Source: Actinomadura cremea (lineage in GTDB: Bacteria; Actinomycetota; Actinomycetes; Streptosporangiales; Streptosporangiaceae). Taken from it: 64,000 nucleotides of DNA. The stretch lies in contig NZ_BMRF01000008.1 in assembly GCF_014648495.1 (NCBI RefSeq), positions 1-64,000 on the forward strand. The letters are read 5' to 3'. A program made the translations under genes and the position numbers. The notes under the pieces were generated by a model that saw nothing but the letters and a program-made list of their open reading frames with translations, searched no databases and had not been told where the DNA came from. Positions 39,977 to 47,955 of the stretch are shown here, piece after piece; the first letter of the stretch is position 1; each line of letters starts with the position of its first letter.

Positions 39977-42415
39977 ATGCGCTTCGGGGTACTGGGCCCG
40001 CTCGAGGTCCGGACGGACGCCGACCGGCCGGTCGTCGTGCCGGAGCTGAAGGTGCGGCTGCTGCTGTCGGCGCTGCTGGCCGCCGGGGGGCGGCCGGTGT
40101 CGTCCGACCGGCTGAGCCGCGACCTGTGGGGCGACGGCCCGCCCGCCAGGCCCGCCGCCGCGCTCCGCGCGAAGGTCTCCCAGCTCCGCCGGGCCCTGGA
40201 CGACGCCGAACCCGGCGGGCGCGCGCTGGTGGTCGCGCGGGCCCCCGGGTACGCGCTCGCCGCCGGGCCCGAGTCCGTCGACGCGCTCCGCTTCGAGGCC
40301 CTCGCCGCCCGCGCCGCGCCGGGCGCCGCCGCGCGCGCGTCCGTCCTGACCGAGGCGCTCGCCCTCTGGCGCGGCCCCGCCTTCGCCGACTTCGCCGACG
40401 CCCCGTTCGCCGTCGCCGCCGCCGGACGCCTCGAGGAACGCCGCCTCACCGCCCGCGAGGACCTGGCCGAGGCCCGCCTCGCGCTCGGCGAGCACCGCGC
40501 GCTCGTCGCCGACCTGACCGACCTGGCCGGACGGCACCCGCTGCGCGAACGCCTGCAGGCCGCCCTGATGCGCGCCCTGTACGGGGCCGGCCGCCAGGAC
40601 GAGGCCCTGCGGTGCTTCGACCGCGTCCGGACCCGGCTCCGCGACGAGCTCGGCCTCGACCCCGGACCCGGCCTCGCCGCCCTGCACCGGGCGATCCTGC
40701 GGCAGGACCCGTCCCTGGACGCCCCGGCGCCCGCCCCGCCCGCCCCGCTGGCCCCCCTCGCGCCCGCGAGGCCGCCCGTCCCCCGCACCGAGCTGATCGG
40801 CCGCGACACCGAACCGGACGCCGTCGTCGCGGCCCTGCACGACGCCCGGCTGGTGACCGTCACCGGGCCGGGCGGCGTGGGCAAGACCCGCCTCGCGCTG
40901 GAGGCCGCCGCCCGCGCGGCCGACGCCGTCCCCGGCTTCCCGGACGGGATCGTGTTCGTCGAGCTGGCGGGCGTCACCGCGGGCCAGGTCGCCGATGCCG
41001 TGACCGCCGCCGCGGGACTGCGCGAGCCGGAGCCTGCGGACGCCGTGGGCCGCGCGGACGCCGCCGTCGCCGTCGAGCGGCTCGCCGGGCGGCGGGCGCT
41101 GCTCGTGCTCGACAACTGCGAGCACGTCATCGACTCCGTCGCCAAGCTCGCGGACGCCCTCCTCGCCACGGACACCGCCCTGCGGATCCTCGCCACCGCG
41201 CGCGAACCGCTCGGCGTCTCCGGCGAGCGCCTGCACCCGGTCGCGCCCCTCGCCGTCCCGGACGGGGCCGAACTGCCCGCGCTCGCGCACGTCCCGTCCG
41301 TCCGGTTGTTCACCGCGCGAGCGGCGGCGGCGGATCCCGGGTTCACGCTCGACGCGTCCAACGCGGCCGCCGTCGCCGCCGTGTGCCGCCGCCTCGACGG
41401 GCTGCCGCTCGCACTCGAACTCGCCGCCGCCCGTGTGCGCGCGCTCGGCCCCGCGACGCTCGCCGAACGGCTCGACGACCGCTTCCGGCTGCTGCGCTCC
41501 GACCGCCGCGACGCCCCGGCCCGCCAGCGGACCCTGCACGCCGCGATCGAGTGGAGCTGGGAACCGCTCGGCCCCGCCGACCGCGCCGTCCTGCGCCGCC
41601 TCGCCGTCCACGCGGGCGGCTGCACCCTGGAGGCCGCCGAGCAGACCTGCGCGGGCGGCGACGTCGACCCGGCCGAGGTCATGGACGTGATCGTCCGGCT
41701 CGTCGACCGGTCCCTGGTCATGACCGCCGACGACCCGGGCGGCGTCCGCTACCGGCTGCTGGAATCCGTCGCGGCGTTCGCGCTCGACCGGCTCGCCGAG
41801 GCGGGCGAACTCGACGGCGTCCAGGCCCGCCACGACGACTACTACGCCCGCGTCGCCGAGTGCGCCGACGCCTACCGCGCCGGGCCCGCGCGCCTCCGCT
41901 GGCTCGCCCGCCTCGACGCCGAGGGCGCCAACCTGCGCCGCGCCCTGGAGAGCGCCGTCCGCCGCCGGGACGCCCGCCTCGCCCTCCGCCTCACCGCGTC
42001 CCTCGCCTGGTACTGGATCGAGCGCGGCCGCTCCGTCCACGCGGGCCGCTCGCTCGGTGCCGCGCTCGCCGGCGCCGCCGCCGTCCACCACCTCGACGGC
42101 CTCACCGCCGCCCGCGTCCTCGGCGACGCGCCCGCGATCGCGTCCGCCCTCGACGGTCTCGCCGGTGCCCGGCTCCTCGCGGGCCGCGCCGACCAGGCCG
42201 CCCGGCTGCTCGGCGCCGCCGCGGCCGTCCGCGAGGCCGCACCGTCCGGTTCGTCCGCATCGTCCGGCCCGTCCGGCGCCGGGCAGGTGACCGTCCCGAC
42301 CCGGGAGACCGCCCGGTTGCTCGCCGCCGCCCGTACCGCCCTCGGCGACGCCTTCCCCGCCGCCTACGACGCGGGCCGCGCCCACCCGCCGGCGGGAGCG
42401 ACCGCGGGCCGGTGA
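39977..42415 (+). CDS. AfsR-type SARP regulator with shortened C-terminal repeat domain
   Basis: 812 residues. Winged helix 1-90 (MRFGVLGPLEVRTDADRPV, ALRAKVSQLRRALD), activation domain ~95-245 (HPLRERLQAALMRALYGAGRQDEALRCFDRVR), Walker A GPGGVGKTRLALEAAAR near 296, LLVLDNCEHVIDS and LPLALELAAARVRAL. The C-terminus is short: after SLAWYWIERGRSVHAGRSLGAALAG it jumps almost at once to RVLGDAPAIASALDGLAGARLLAGRADQAARLLGAAAAVRE, the segment that ends the 1058-residue relative at 23270-26446. Roughly 200-250 residues of TPR superhelix are missing, apparently by an in-frame deletion near 42090-42120. Convergent with the LLM oxidoreductase, 11 bp apart. Confidence 0.92.
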   Translation: MRFGVLGPLEVRTDADRPVVVPELKVRLLLSALLAAGGRPVSSDRLSRDLWGDGPPARPAAALRAKVSQLRRALDDAEPGGRALVVARAPGYALAAGPESVDALRFEALAARAAPGAAARASVLTEALALWRGPAFADFADAPFAVAAAGRLEERRLTAREDLAEARLALGEHRALVADLTDLAGRHPLRERLQAALMRALYGAGRQDEALRCFDRVRTRLRDELGLDPGPGLAALHRAILRQDPSLDAPAPAPPAPLAPLAPARPPVPRTELIGRDTEPDAVVAALHDARLVTVTGPGGVGKTRLALEAAARAADAVPGFPDGIVFVELAGVTAGQVADAVTAAAGLREPEPADAVGRADAAVAVERLAGRRALLVLDNCEHVIDSVAKLADALLATDTALRILATAREPLGVSGERLHPVAPLAVPDGAELPALAHVPSVRLFTARAAAADPGFTLDASNAAAVAAVCRRLDGLPLALELAAARVRALGPATLAERLDDRFRLLRSDRRDAPARQRTLHAAIEWSWEPLGPADRAVLRRLAVHAGGCTLEAAEQTCAGGDVDPAEVMDVIVRLVDRSLVMTADDPGGVRYRLLESVAAFALDRLAEAGELDGVQARHDDYYARVAECADAYRAGPARLRWLARLDAEGANLRRALESAVRRRDARLALRLTASLAWYWIERGRSVHAGRSLGAALAGAAAVHHLDGLTAARVLGDAPAIASALDGLAGARLLAGRADQAARLLGAAAAVREAAPSGSSASSGPSGAGQVTVPTRETARLLAAARTALGDAFPAAYDAGRAHPPAGATAGR

Positions 42416-42426
42416 CCCGCCCGGGT

Positions 42427-43329
42427 TCACGGGCGTCGGGGCGGCAGTTCGGCCGCCAGTGCCTCCAGCAGCTCGACCTGCCGCTCCGGCCCGACGCCCA
42501 GGAGCGCCGTCACGACGTGCACCTCGTCGGCGCCGGCGGCGGCGGCCCGGTCGAGGTTAGCCAGCGTGGCGGCGGTGAAGTCGGCGGCCGAGACGTCCGC
42601 GCCGGGCGGGGCCGGGAAGGCGTTGACCACGACGGTCCCGGTGCCGTCCGCCTCTCGGTACCAGCCGATCTGGGCGCGGGTGTCGTCCCAGTCCACGGCG
42701 ACGGTGATGAAACCGTCCCCGATGCGGGCGGCCCGCTCGATCGTCGGGCGGGTGGTCGCGCCGAAGCGCAGCGGGATCCGGTCGCCCCACGGCTTCGGGC
42801 CGACCCTGGCCGCCGGGACGCTGTAGTGCTCGCCGCGGAACTCGACGGGGTCGGGCCCCCAGCAGGCCCGCATCGCGGCCACGTGCTCGACGAACCCGGC
42901 ACCGCGGCGCGAGGGCGGAACGCCGGCGGCGGCGAACTCCTCGGGGATGTAGTACGGCGGCAGCCGGGTGCCGCCGCCCTGCCCGATCCCGACGTCCAGC
43001 CGTCCGCGCGACAGCCGGTCGAGCGTGGCCAGCCTGCGGGCCAGGACGACCGGCGACTCGAAGATCGAATTCAGCACGCCGGTGCTCACCCGGATCCGCC
43101 GGGTGTGCGCGGCCGCCCAGGTCAGCACCTCCAGCGCGTCCCACGGGGCGTCGTCGGGCAGGCCCGCGTCGTTGGTCCAGTGCGGCCCGGCGGGGACGAG
43201 CAGCCGGTCCGACACCGACACGGCGTGGAAGCCGAGCCGCTCGGCGGCCCGCGCCACGGTGACGACGGCGTCCGGTCCGGCGTGCGGTCCGAAGTGCTGG
43301 AGGGTGACGCCGATGCGCGGCAGGTTCAT
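42427..43329 (-). CDS. LLM-class (luciferase-like) flavin/F420-dependent oxidoreductase
   Basis: 300 residues. IGVTLQHFGPHAGPDAVVTVARAAERLGFHAVSVSDRLLVP is the barrel start; VSTGVLNSIFESPVVLARRLATLDRLSRGRLDVGIGQGGG is the signature with the phosphate-binding loop. RIPLRFGATTRPTIERAARIGDGFI follows. The GxGxGGG-like loop and overall size fit the F420-dependent actinobacterial branch, but FMN use cannot be excluded. GGGAG precedes ATG 43329. The substrate is unknown. Confidence 0.92.
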   Translation of the reverse strand: MNLPRIGVTLQHFGPHAGPDAVVTVARAAERLGFHAVSVSDRLLVPAGPHWTNDAGLPDDAPWDALEVLTWAAAHTRRIRVSTGVLNSIFESPVVLARRLATLDRLSRGRLDVGIGQGGGTRLPPYYIPEEFAAAGVPPSRRGAGFVEHVAAMRACWGPDPVEFRGEHYSVPAARVGPKPWGDRIPLRFGATTRPTIERAARIGDGFITVAVDWDDTRAQIGWYREADGTGTVVVNAFPAPPGADVSAADFTAATLANLDRAAAAGADEVHVVTALLGVGPERQVELLEALAAELPPRRP

Positions 43330-43530
43330 CGTTTGTTCTCCCGTGTCCGTCCGGTGGGCGCGAAGGTGCGGCCCGCAGATGGATCGGAGCCGACGGCGCG
43401 GTCTCGACATCGTCCGGCCGTCCGGATCGCGGTCGTCGCGTCTGGACGTCCGGTACGCGCGGGGTGCAGGATCGTGCTTCGACGCTGTTCTGTCCGTACC
43501 CCGCACGAACCTCAGATCGAGAGGTCACCC

Positions 43531-43749
43531 ATGCCGGATGCCGCCGACCCGAACGCCACGTTCAAGGAGTTCGACCGTGACGGGGACGGATACATCACCC
43601 GCGAGGAGTTCGTGCTCGCCATGAACGCGAAGGGCGAGGAGGTCACCGCCGCCGACCTCGACTCGATCTTCAACGCCGCGGACGGCCGCGACGGGGACGC
43701 GGACGGGCGCATCTCGCTCGCGGAGTTCCTGGTGGCCTGGGCCCGCTGA
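43531..43749 (+). CDS. Small EF-hand calcium-binding protein
   Basis: 72 residues, almost entirely two EF-hands. Loop 1 is DRDGDGYITREE near residue 15 and loop 2 is DGDADGRISLAE near residue 55; both have Asp at 1, 3 and 5, Gly at 6 and Glu at 12, so both should bind Ca2+. No signal peptide. Similar to the small calmodulin-like proteins of streptomycetes. GAGAGG lies six bases before ATG 43531. A 15-bp hairpin follows. Confidence 0.93.
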   Translation: MPDAADPNATFKEFDRDGDGYITREEFVLAMNAKGEEVTAADLDSIFNAADGRDGDADGRISLAEFLVAWAR

Positions 43750-43769
43750 CCGTCCACCGGCCGGACGAC

Positions 43770-43802
43770 GGGCGAACCGGGCGGGCACCGCCCGGTTCGC
43801 CC
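43770..43802 (+). terminator. Strong hairpin terminator after the EF-hand gene
   Basis: 15-bp perfect arms (43770-43784 and 43788-43802) with loop GCA. Confidence 0.8.
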
Positions 43803-43836
43803 CGCGGTCGTGGCCGCCGCAGACCTCGTAAGTCGA

Positions 43837-43854
43837 GATATATCGGGTTAGGCT
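43837..43854 (+). promoter_or_regulatory. Leaderless promoter of the DUF1707 gene with GATATATC palindrome
   Basis: TAGGCT (43849-43854) lies six bases before ATG 43861. The perfect palindrome GATATATC (43837-43844) just upstream is AT-rich against a GC-rich background and may be an operator; the binding protein is unknown. Confidence 0.45.
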
Positions 43855-43860
43855 CTCGGC

Positions 43861-44448
43861 ATGAGCGGAAGCCTGGAGCCCGTGGAGCCCGACGTGCGGG
43901 CGTCGTACGACGATCGTGAGGCCGCGGTGGAGCGGCTGCGGGTGGCGGCCGGGGACGGCCGGCTCGGGCCCGCCGACCTGGACGAGCGCGTCGAGCGGGC
44001 GCTCACCGCGAGCACGCACGGGGAACTGCGGGCGCTCCTGCGCGACCTGCCCGCGCCCGCGGAGGACGAGCTCCACCTGCAGGCCGCGCGCGGCAACGTC
44101 GAGCGCTCCGGGCCGTGGACGCTGCCGCGCCGGCTGCGGGTCGACGTCCGCGCCGGCAACGCGACCCTCGACCTCACGCAGGCGGTCGCCGTCCATGCCG
44201 ACCTGGACGTCGAGGCGGCCGTCGTGAACGGGACCCTGCGGATCATCGCGCCCGCGGACGTGCACGTCGAGGTGGGCGACCTGGCGGTGCGGAGCGGGAA
44301 CGTCCGGCAGCGCCGGGGAGCGGCGGGCGGGCCCGCGCGGACGTCCGTGCGGCTGCGGGTGCGGCTGGAGGGCGAGGTCACGCGCGGCAACGTGATCGTC
44401 ACCCGGCCGCGCCGGAAGCTGCGGGAACGCCTGCGCCGCAAGGGCTGA
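43861..44448 (+). CDS. DUF1707-domain protein
   Basis: 195 residues. The DUF1707 motif is at the N-terminus: VRASYDDREAAVERLRVAAGDGRLGPADLDERVERALTASTHGELRALLRDLPAP. The rest is beta-strand-rich with RVDVRAGNATLDLTQA and LAVRSGNVRQRR, ending in a basic tail (RPRRKLRERLRRKG). No membrane segment, unlike many DUF1707 proteins. The function of the family is unknown. Leaderless start. It lies 59 bp before nikA, but the Nur box between them suggests separate control. Confidence 0.88.
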   Translation: MSGSLEPVEPDVRASYDDREAAVERLRVAAGDGRLGPADLDERVERALTASTHGELRALLRDLPAPAEDELHLQAARGNVERSGPWTLPRRLRVDVRAGNATLDLTQAVAVHADLDVEAAVVNGTLRIIAPADVHVEVGDLAVRSGNVRQRRGAAGGPARTSVRLRVRLEGEVTRGNVIVTRPRRKLRERLRRKG

Positions 44449-44479
44449 CCGCCTTCCGGCAGGTGCGGTGGCATCGTTA

Positions 44480-44496
44480 TTGCGAGACGTTTGCAA
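44480..44496 (+). promoter_or_regulatory. Nur-type nickel-responsive operator
   Basis: TTGCGA (44480-44485), five bases, TTGCAA (44491-44496). This matches the Nur box described in Streptomyces (tTGCaa-N5-ttGCAA) at all but one position; the enclosing TATTGC-9-GCAATA is a perfect inverted repeat (44478-44498). It abuts the -10-like TACTGT (44497-44502), a position for repression when nickel is sufficient. Confidence 0.7.
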
Positions 44497-44507
44497 TACT
44501 GTGCTTC

Positions 44508-46070
44508 ATGTTGAAACGTCCGGTTCTGGTCATGCTGGCCATGGTCCTCGCCGCCGCGCTGGCGTCCGCCTGCGGGCAGGGCGGCACGCCCGCCCCCGGC
44601 AAGGACGGTGCGTTCACCTACGCCGTCGGAGACGAGCCGGAGACGTTCAACCCCGGACTGCAGGACGGGCACACCGACCCCGTCACCGAGCTGGTCTTCC
44701 GCGGCCTGACCGGGCACGACGCGAACAACGAGGTCGTCCCGGCGCTCGCGGAGTCGTGGGAGGTGTCCGAGGACGGGAAGTCGTACACCTTCAAGCTCCG
44801 CCAGGGCGTGACGTGGCACGACGGGAAGCCGTTCACCTCGGACGACGTCAGGTTCACGATCGAGACCGTGCGGGACGCCGGGGCGGACGCGCCGCTGTCG
44901 CGCAACTTCACGATGGTGAAGGAGATCGCGACGCCCGACGCGCGCACCGTCCGGCTGGAGCTGGACGAGCCGTTCACGCCGATGCTCGGGGCCCTGTCGA
45001 TGGGGATGCTGCCGAAGCACGTCCTGGACGGCAAGAAGATCACCGACCCGGAGTTCGGCCGGAACCCGATCGGGACCGGGCCGTTCAAGATCGAGACGTA
45101 CGAGCACGGGCAGTACACCGAGCTGGCGGCGTTCGACGGGTACTACGAGGGCCGGCCGGGCCTGAAGAAGATCGTGATCAAGTACGTGCCGGACGACTCT
45201 GCGCGGCTCATCCAGCTGAACGGCGGCGAGGTCGACGGCGCGTTCGTCCGGCCGAAGCAGGCGGAGCAGGTGAAGGAGCACCGGCTGGAGGTGTACCCGA
45301 CGGCGGACTACCGGGCGATCGGCTTCAACATGGAGAAGCCGGTCTTCGCGGACGCCCGGGTGCGCAGGGCGATGAACCACGCGATCGACCGCGACGCGAT
45401 CATCGACAGCGTCCTCGTCGGCTACGGGGCGCCCGCGAAGGGCCCGCTCGACACGGGCGAGTACGCCGCCGCCGAGGGGTTCACGCTCGACCCCGCGAAG
45501 GTCGCGTCCCTCATGGAGGAGGCCGGGTACGCCGAGAACGGCGACGGGCTGTGGGCGAAGGACGGCAAGACGGTGTCGTTCGAGCTGACGACGTTCGCCG
45601 AGGACTCCCTCCGCGTCGCGATGCTGAACGTGGCCGCGACCCAGCTGAAGGAGCAGGGCTTCGACGTCCGGCCCAACCCGCGGTCGAGCGACTGGGTGCG
45701 CAAGCACTGGGGCGACCTGGACGCGGCCGTGGTCGGGTGGGGCACGCCGTACGACCCGGACTCGTCGGCGTACGGGGTGTTCCACACGGACGAGGCACTC
45801 GCCAACGGCGGCTCCAACCTCGGCGCCTACAGCAACGAGGAGGCCGACAAGGCGCTGGACAAGGGCCGCACCTCCGCCGACCCGGCCGAGCGCAAGACCG
45901 CCTACACCGACTTCCAGAAGGCGCTCCAGGACGACCCCCCGTTCGCCTGGATCGCGTACCTGAAGACCGTCAACGCCGTCCCGGAGAACCTGACCGGACC
46001 CCAGCAGCGCACGCTGGGGCACCACGGTTACGGCTTCTTCTGGAACGCGCAGACCTGGCGCTACGAGTAG
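44508..46070 (+). CDS. nikA: Nickel/peptide-type ABC transporter substrate-binding lipoprotein
   Basis: 520 residues of the SBP_bac_5 family. The signal peptide ends in a lipobox with Cys at residue 22 (LASACGQG). VTELVFRGLTGHDANNEVVPALAESWEVSEDGKSYTFKLRQGVTWHDGKPFTSDDV is the family signature, and NPIGTGPFKIETY the lower lobe. By sequence alone it could bind peptides; nickel is favoured because of the Nur box and the operon form. ATG 44508 is five bases after TACTGT, so the leader is very short. First gene of the nik operon; its TAG abuts nikB directly. Confidence 0.9.
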   Translation: MLKRPVLVMLAMVLAAALASACGQGGTPAPGKDGAFTYAVGDEPETFNPGLQDGHTDPVTELVFRGLTGHDANNEVVPALAESWEVSEDGKSYTFKLRQGVTWHDGKPFTSDDVRFTIETVRDAGADAPLSRNFTMVKEIATPDARTVRLELDEPFTPMLGALSMGMLPKHVLDGKKITDPEFGRNPIGTGPFKIETYEHGQYTELAAFDGYYEGRPGLKKIVIKYVPDDSARLIQLNGGEVDGAFVRPKQAEQVKEHRLEVYPTADYRAIGFNMEKPVFADARVRRAMNHAIDRDAIIDSVLVGYGAPAKGPLDTGEYAAAEGFTLDPAKVASLMEEAGYAENGDGLWAKDGKTVSFELTTFAEDSLRVAMLNVAATQLKEQGFDVRPNPRSSDWVRKHWGDLDAAVVGWGTPYDPDSSAYGVFHTDEALANGGSNLGAYSNEEADKALDKGRTSADPAERKTAYTDFQKALQDDPPFAWIAYLKTVNAVPENLTGPQQRTLGHHGYGFFWNAQTWRYE

Positions 46071-47099
46071 ATGGTCCTGCGGATCGCCCGGCGGGCGGCG
46101 TCGGCCGTGCTGGTCGTCGCCGCCCTGTCGGCGGTGTGCTTCGCCTTGCTGGACGCCGCGCCCGGCGACCCGGCGGCGTCGGTCCTGGAGGCGCGGTCGG
46201 GCGGACGGCCGGCGAGCCCGGCGGCGGTCGCGGAGCTGCACGCCGAGATGGGCCTGGACGACCCGGTGCACGTCCGGTACGCCCGGTGGGTGTCGGACGC
46301 CCTGCGCGGCGACCTCGGCACGTCGTACATGTCCGGGACGCCGGTGAGCGAGATCCTCGGCGACACCGTGCCGTGGACGCTGCTGCTCGCCGCCGCCGCG
46401 ACCCTCCTCAGCTTCTCCGCCGCGCTGGCGGTCGGGCTGGTCGCGGCGCTGACGCGGCGGGCGTGGCTGCGGCGCGGCATCGACCTGATCCTGTTCGTGA
46501 TGGGCGGGATGCCCGGTTTCGTGGTGGCGTTGCTGCTGCTGTACGTGTTCGCGGCGTCCACGCAGCTGATGCCGTCCGGGGGCGTGAGCCGTCCGGGCGA
46601 GCCGGTCACCGCGTACGGGCTGCTCGCGCACCTGACGCTGCCCGCGTGCGCGCTCGCGTTCGGGCACCACTTCGGCATCTACGTCCGGCTCGTCGAGACC
46701 GGCGTCGGACGGCTCCGGGACGCGCCGCACGTGCAGAACGCGCGGGTCCGCGGGGTGCCGCGCCGGACGGTCGTGACGCGCCACCTGATGCGTCCCGGGC
46801 TCGTCCCGTTCACCGCGCGGCTCGGCGTCGGCGTCGGGACGCTCGTCGCGGGCGTGTACGCCACCGAGGTGATCTTCTCGTGGCCCGGCATGGGGCGGGA
46901 GGCGATCGAGGCCGCGCGCGCCCAGGACTACCCGCTGCTGGTCGCGATCGTGCTGGTCACCGGGCTGATGGTGGTCGCCGCGAACCTGCTCGCCGAGCTG
47001 ATCGTCGCGGCCCTCGACCCGCGCGTGCGGCGCGGCGGCGACGGCGGCGGCCCGTCCCGGGCCGCCGGTCCGGTCGAGGAGGCGCCCGTTGTCGGCTGA
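46071..47099 (+). CDS. nikB: Nickel/peptide-type ABC permease, NikB/DppB family
   Basis: 342 residues, about six transmembrane segments beginning AASAVLVVAALSAVCFALLDAAPGDPA. LHAEMGLDDPVHVRYARWVSDALRGDLGTSYMSGTPVSEIL is the conserved periplasmic start of this permease family. The cytoplasmic EAA loop is RLRDAPHVQNARVRGVPRRTVVTRHLMRPGL, which docks on the ATPase. ATG 46071 directly follows the nikA stop, so translation is coupled. The C-terminus is a Gly-rich tail. Confidence 0.92.
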   Translation: MVLRIARRAASAVLVVAALSAVCFALLDAAPGDPAASVLEARSGGRPASPAAVAELHAEMGLDDPVHVRYARWVSDALRGDLGTSYMSGTPVSEILGDTVPWTLLLAAAATLLSFSAALAVGLVAALTRRAWLRRGIDLILFVMGGMPGFVVALLLLYVFAASTQLMPSGGVSRPGEPVTAYGLLAHLTLPACALAFGHHFGIYVRLVETGVGRLRDAPHVQNARVRGVPRRTVVTRHLMRPGLVPFTARLGVGVGTLVAGVYATEVIFSWPGMGREAIEAARAQDYPLLVAIVLVTGLMVVAANLLAELIVAALDPRVRRGGDGGGPSRAAGPVEEAPVVG

Positions 47100-47955
47100 G
47101 ACGACGCGCGCCACGCGCGGGCTCCTCGCGATCCGGTTCCGGCCGCGGCGTCCCGCCCTGGCCGCCGCGGTCGCGGTGCTCGCCGCGCTCGGCCTCGCCG
47201 CCGTGCTCGCACCCTGGCTGACCTCGCTCGACCCCGTCGCGACCGACACGTCCGCGACGTCCCTGCCGCCCGGCTCGTCCGGCCACCTCCTCGGCACCGA
47301 CCAGCTCGGCCGCGACCTGCTGACCCGCATGCTGCACGGGGCCCGGACGTCCCTGCTGGTCGGACTCACCGCCGCCGCGATCACCGTCGGCGTCGGGATG
47401 CTGCTCGGCGGGCTCGCCGCCGTCGCGCCCCGCTGGCTGGACGCGCTGATCGCCCGCACCGCCGACGTCCTGCTGTCGCTGCCGCTGCTGGTGATCGTCC
47501 TCGCGTTCGCCGCGGTCGCCGGGCCGTCGCTCGGCACGGTGATCGTCGCGATCGCGGTGTCGAGCTGGATGCCGGTCGCCCTGATCGTCCGCGCCGAGCT
47601 GCGCGGTCGCCGCGAACGGCTCTACGTTCGCGCCGCGTACGGGCTCGGGCTGTCGCGGTGGCAGGTGCTGCGGCGGCACCTGCTGCCGGGCGCGCTGCCG
47701 CCCGTCGCGTCCATCGCCGCGTTCGAGGTCGGGCACGCGATCCTCGCCGAGTCGACGCTCAGCTTCCTCGGTCTCGGCGTCCCGCCGAACAACCCGAGCT
47801 GGGGCAACCTGCTCACCGAGGCGCAGTCGCACCTGCTGACCGGCGCCTGGTACACGGTCGCGATCCCCGCCGCGGCCGTCGTCGTCACGATCATCGCGGT
47901 GAACGTCGTCGCCGGCGCGATCGCCGGCCCGTCCGACGAAGGCGGTTCATGGTGA
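47089..47955 (+). CDS. nikC: Nickel/peptide-type ABC permease, NikC/DppC family
   Basis: 288 residues. LAAAVAVLAALGLAAVLAPWLTSLDP is the first membrane segment, GHLLGTDQLGRDLLTRMLHGARTSLLVGL the family signature, and RERLYVRAAYGLGLSRWQVLRRHLLPGAL the EAA loop. The start is TTG 47089, with GAGGAGG seven bases upstream, inside the last codons of nikB (11-bp overlap). It pairs with NikB to form the membrane channel. Confidence 0.92.
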   Translation: MSAETTRATRGLLAIRFRPRRPALAAAVAVLAALGLAAVLAPWLTSLDPVATDTSATSLPPGSSGHLLGTDQLGRDLLTRMLHGARTSLLVGLTAAAITVGVGMLLGGLAAVAPRWLDALIARTADVLLSLPLLVIVLAFAAVAGPSLGTVIVAIAVSSWMPVALIVRAELRGRRERLYVRAAYGLGLSRWQVLRRHLLPGALPPVASIAAFEVGHAILAESTLSFLGLGVPPNNPSWGNLLTEAQSHLLTGAWYTVAIPAAAVVVTIIAVNVVAGAIAGPSDEGGSW

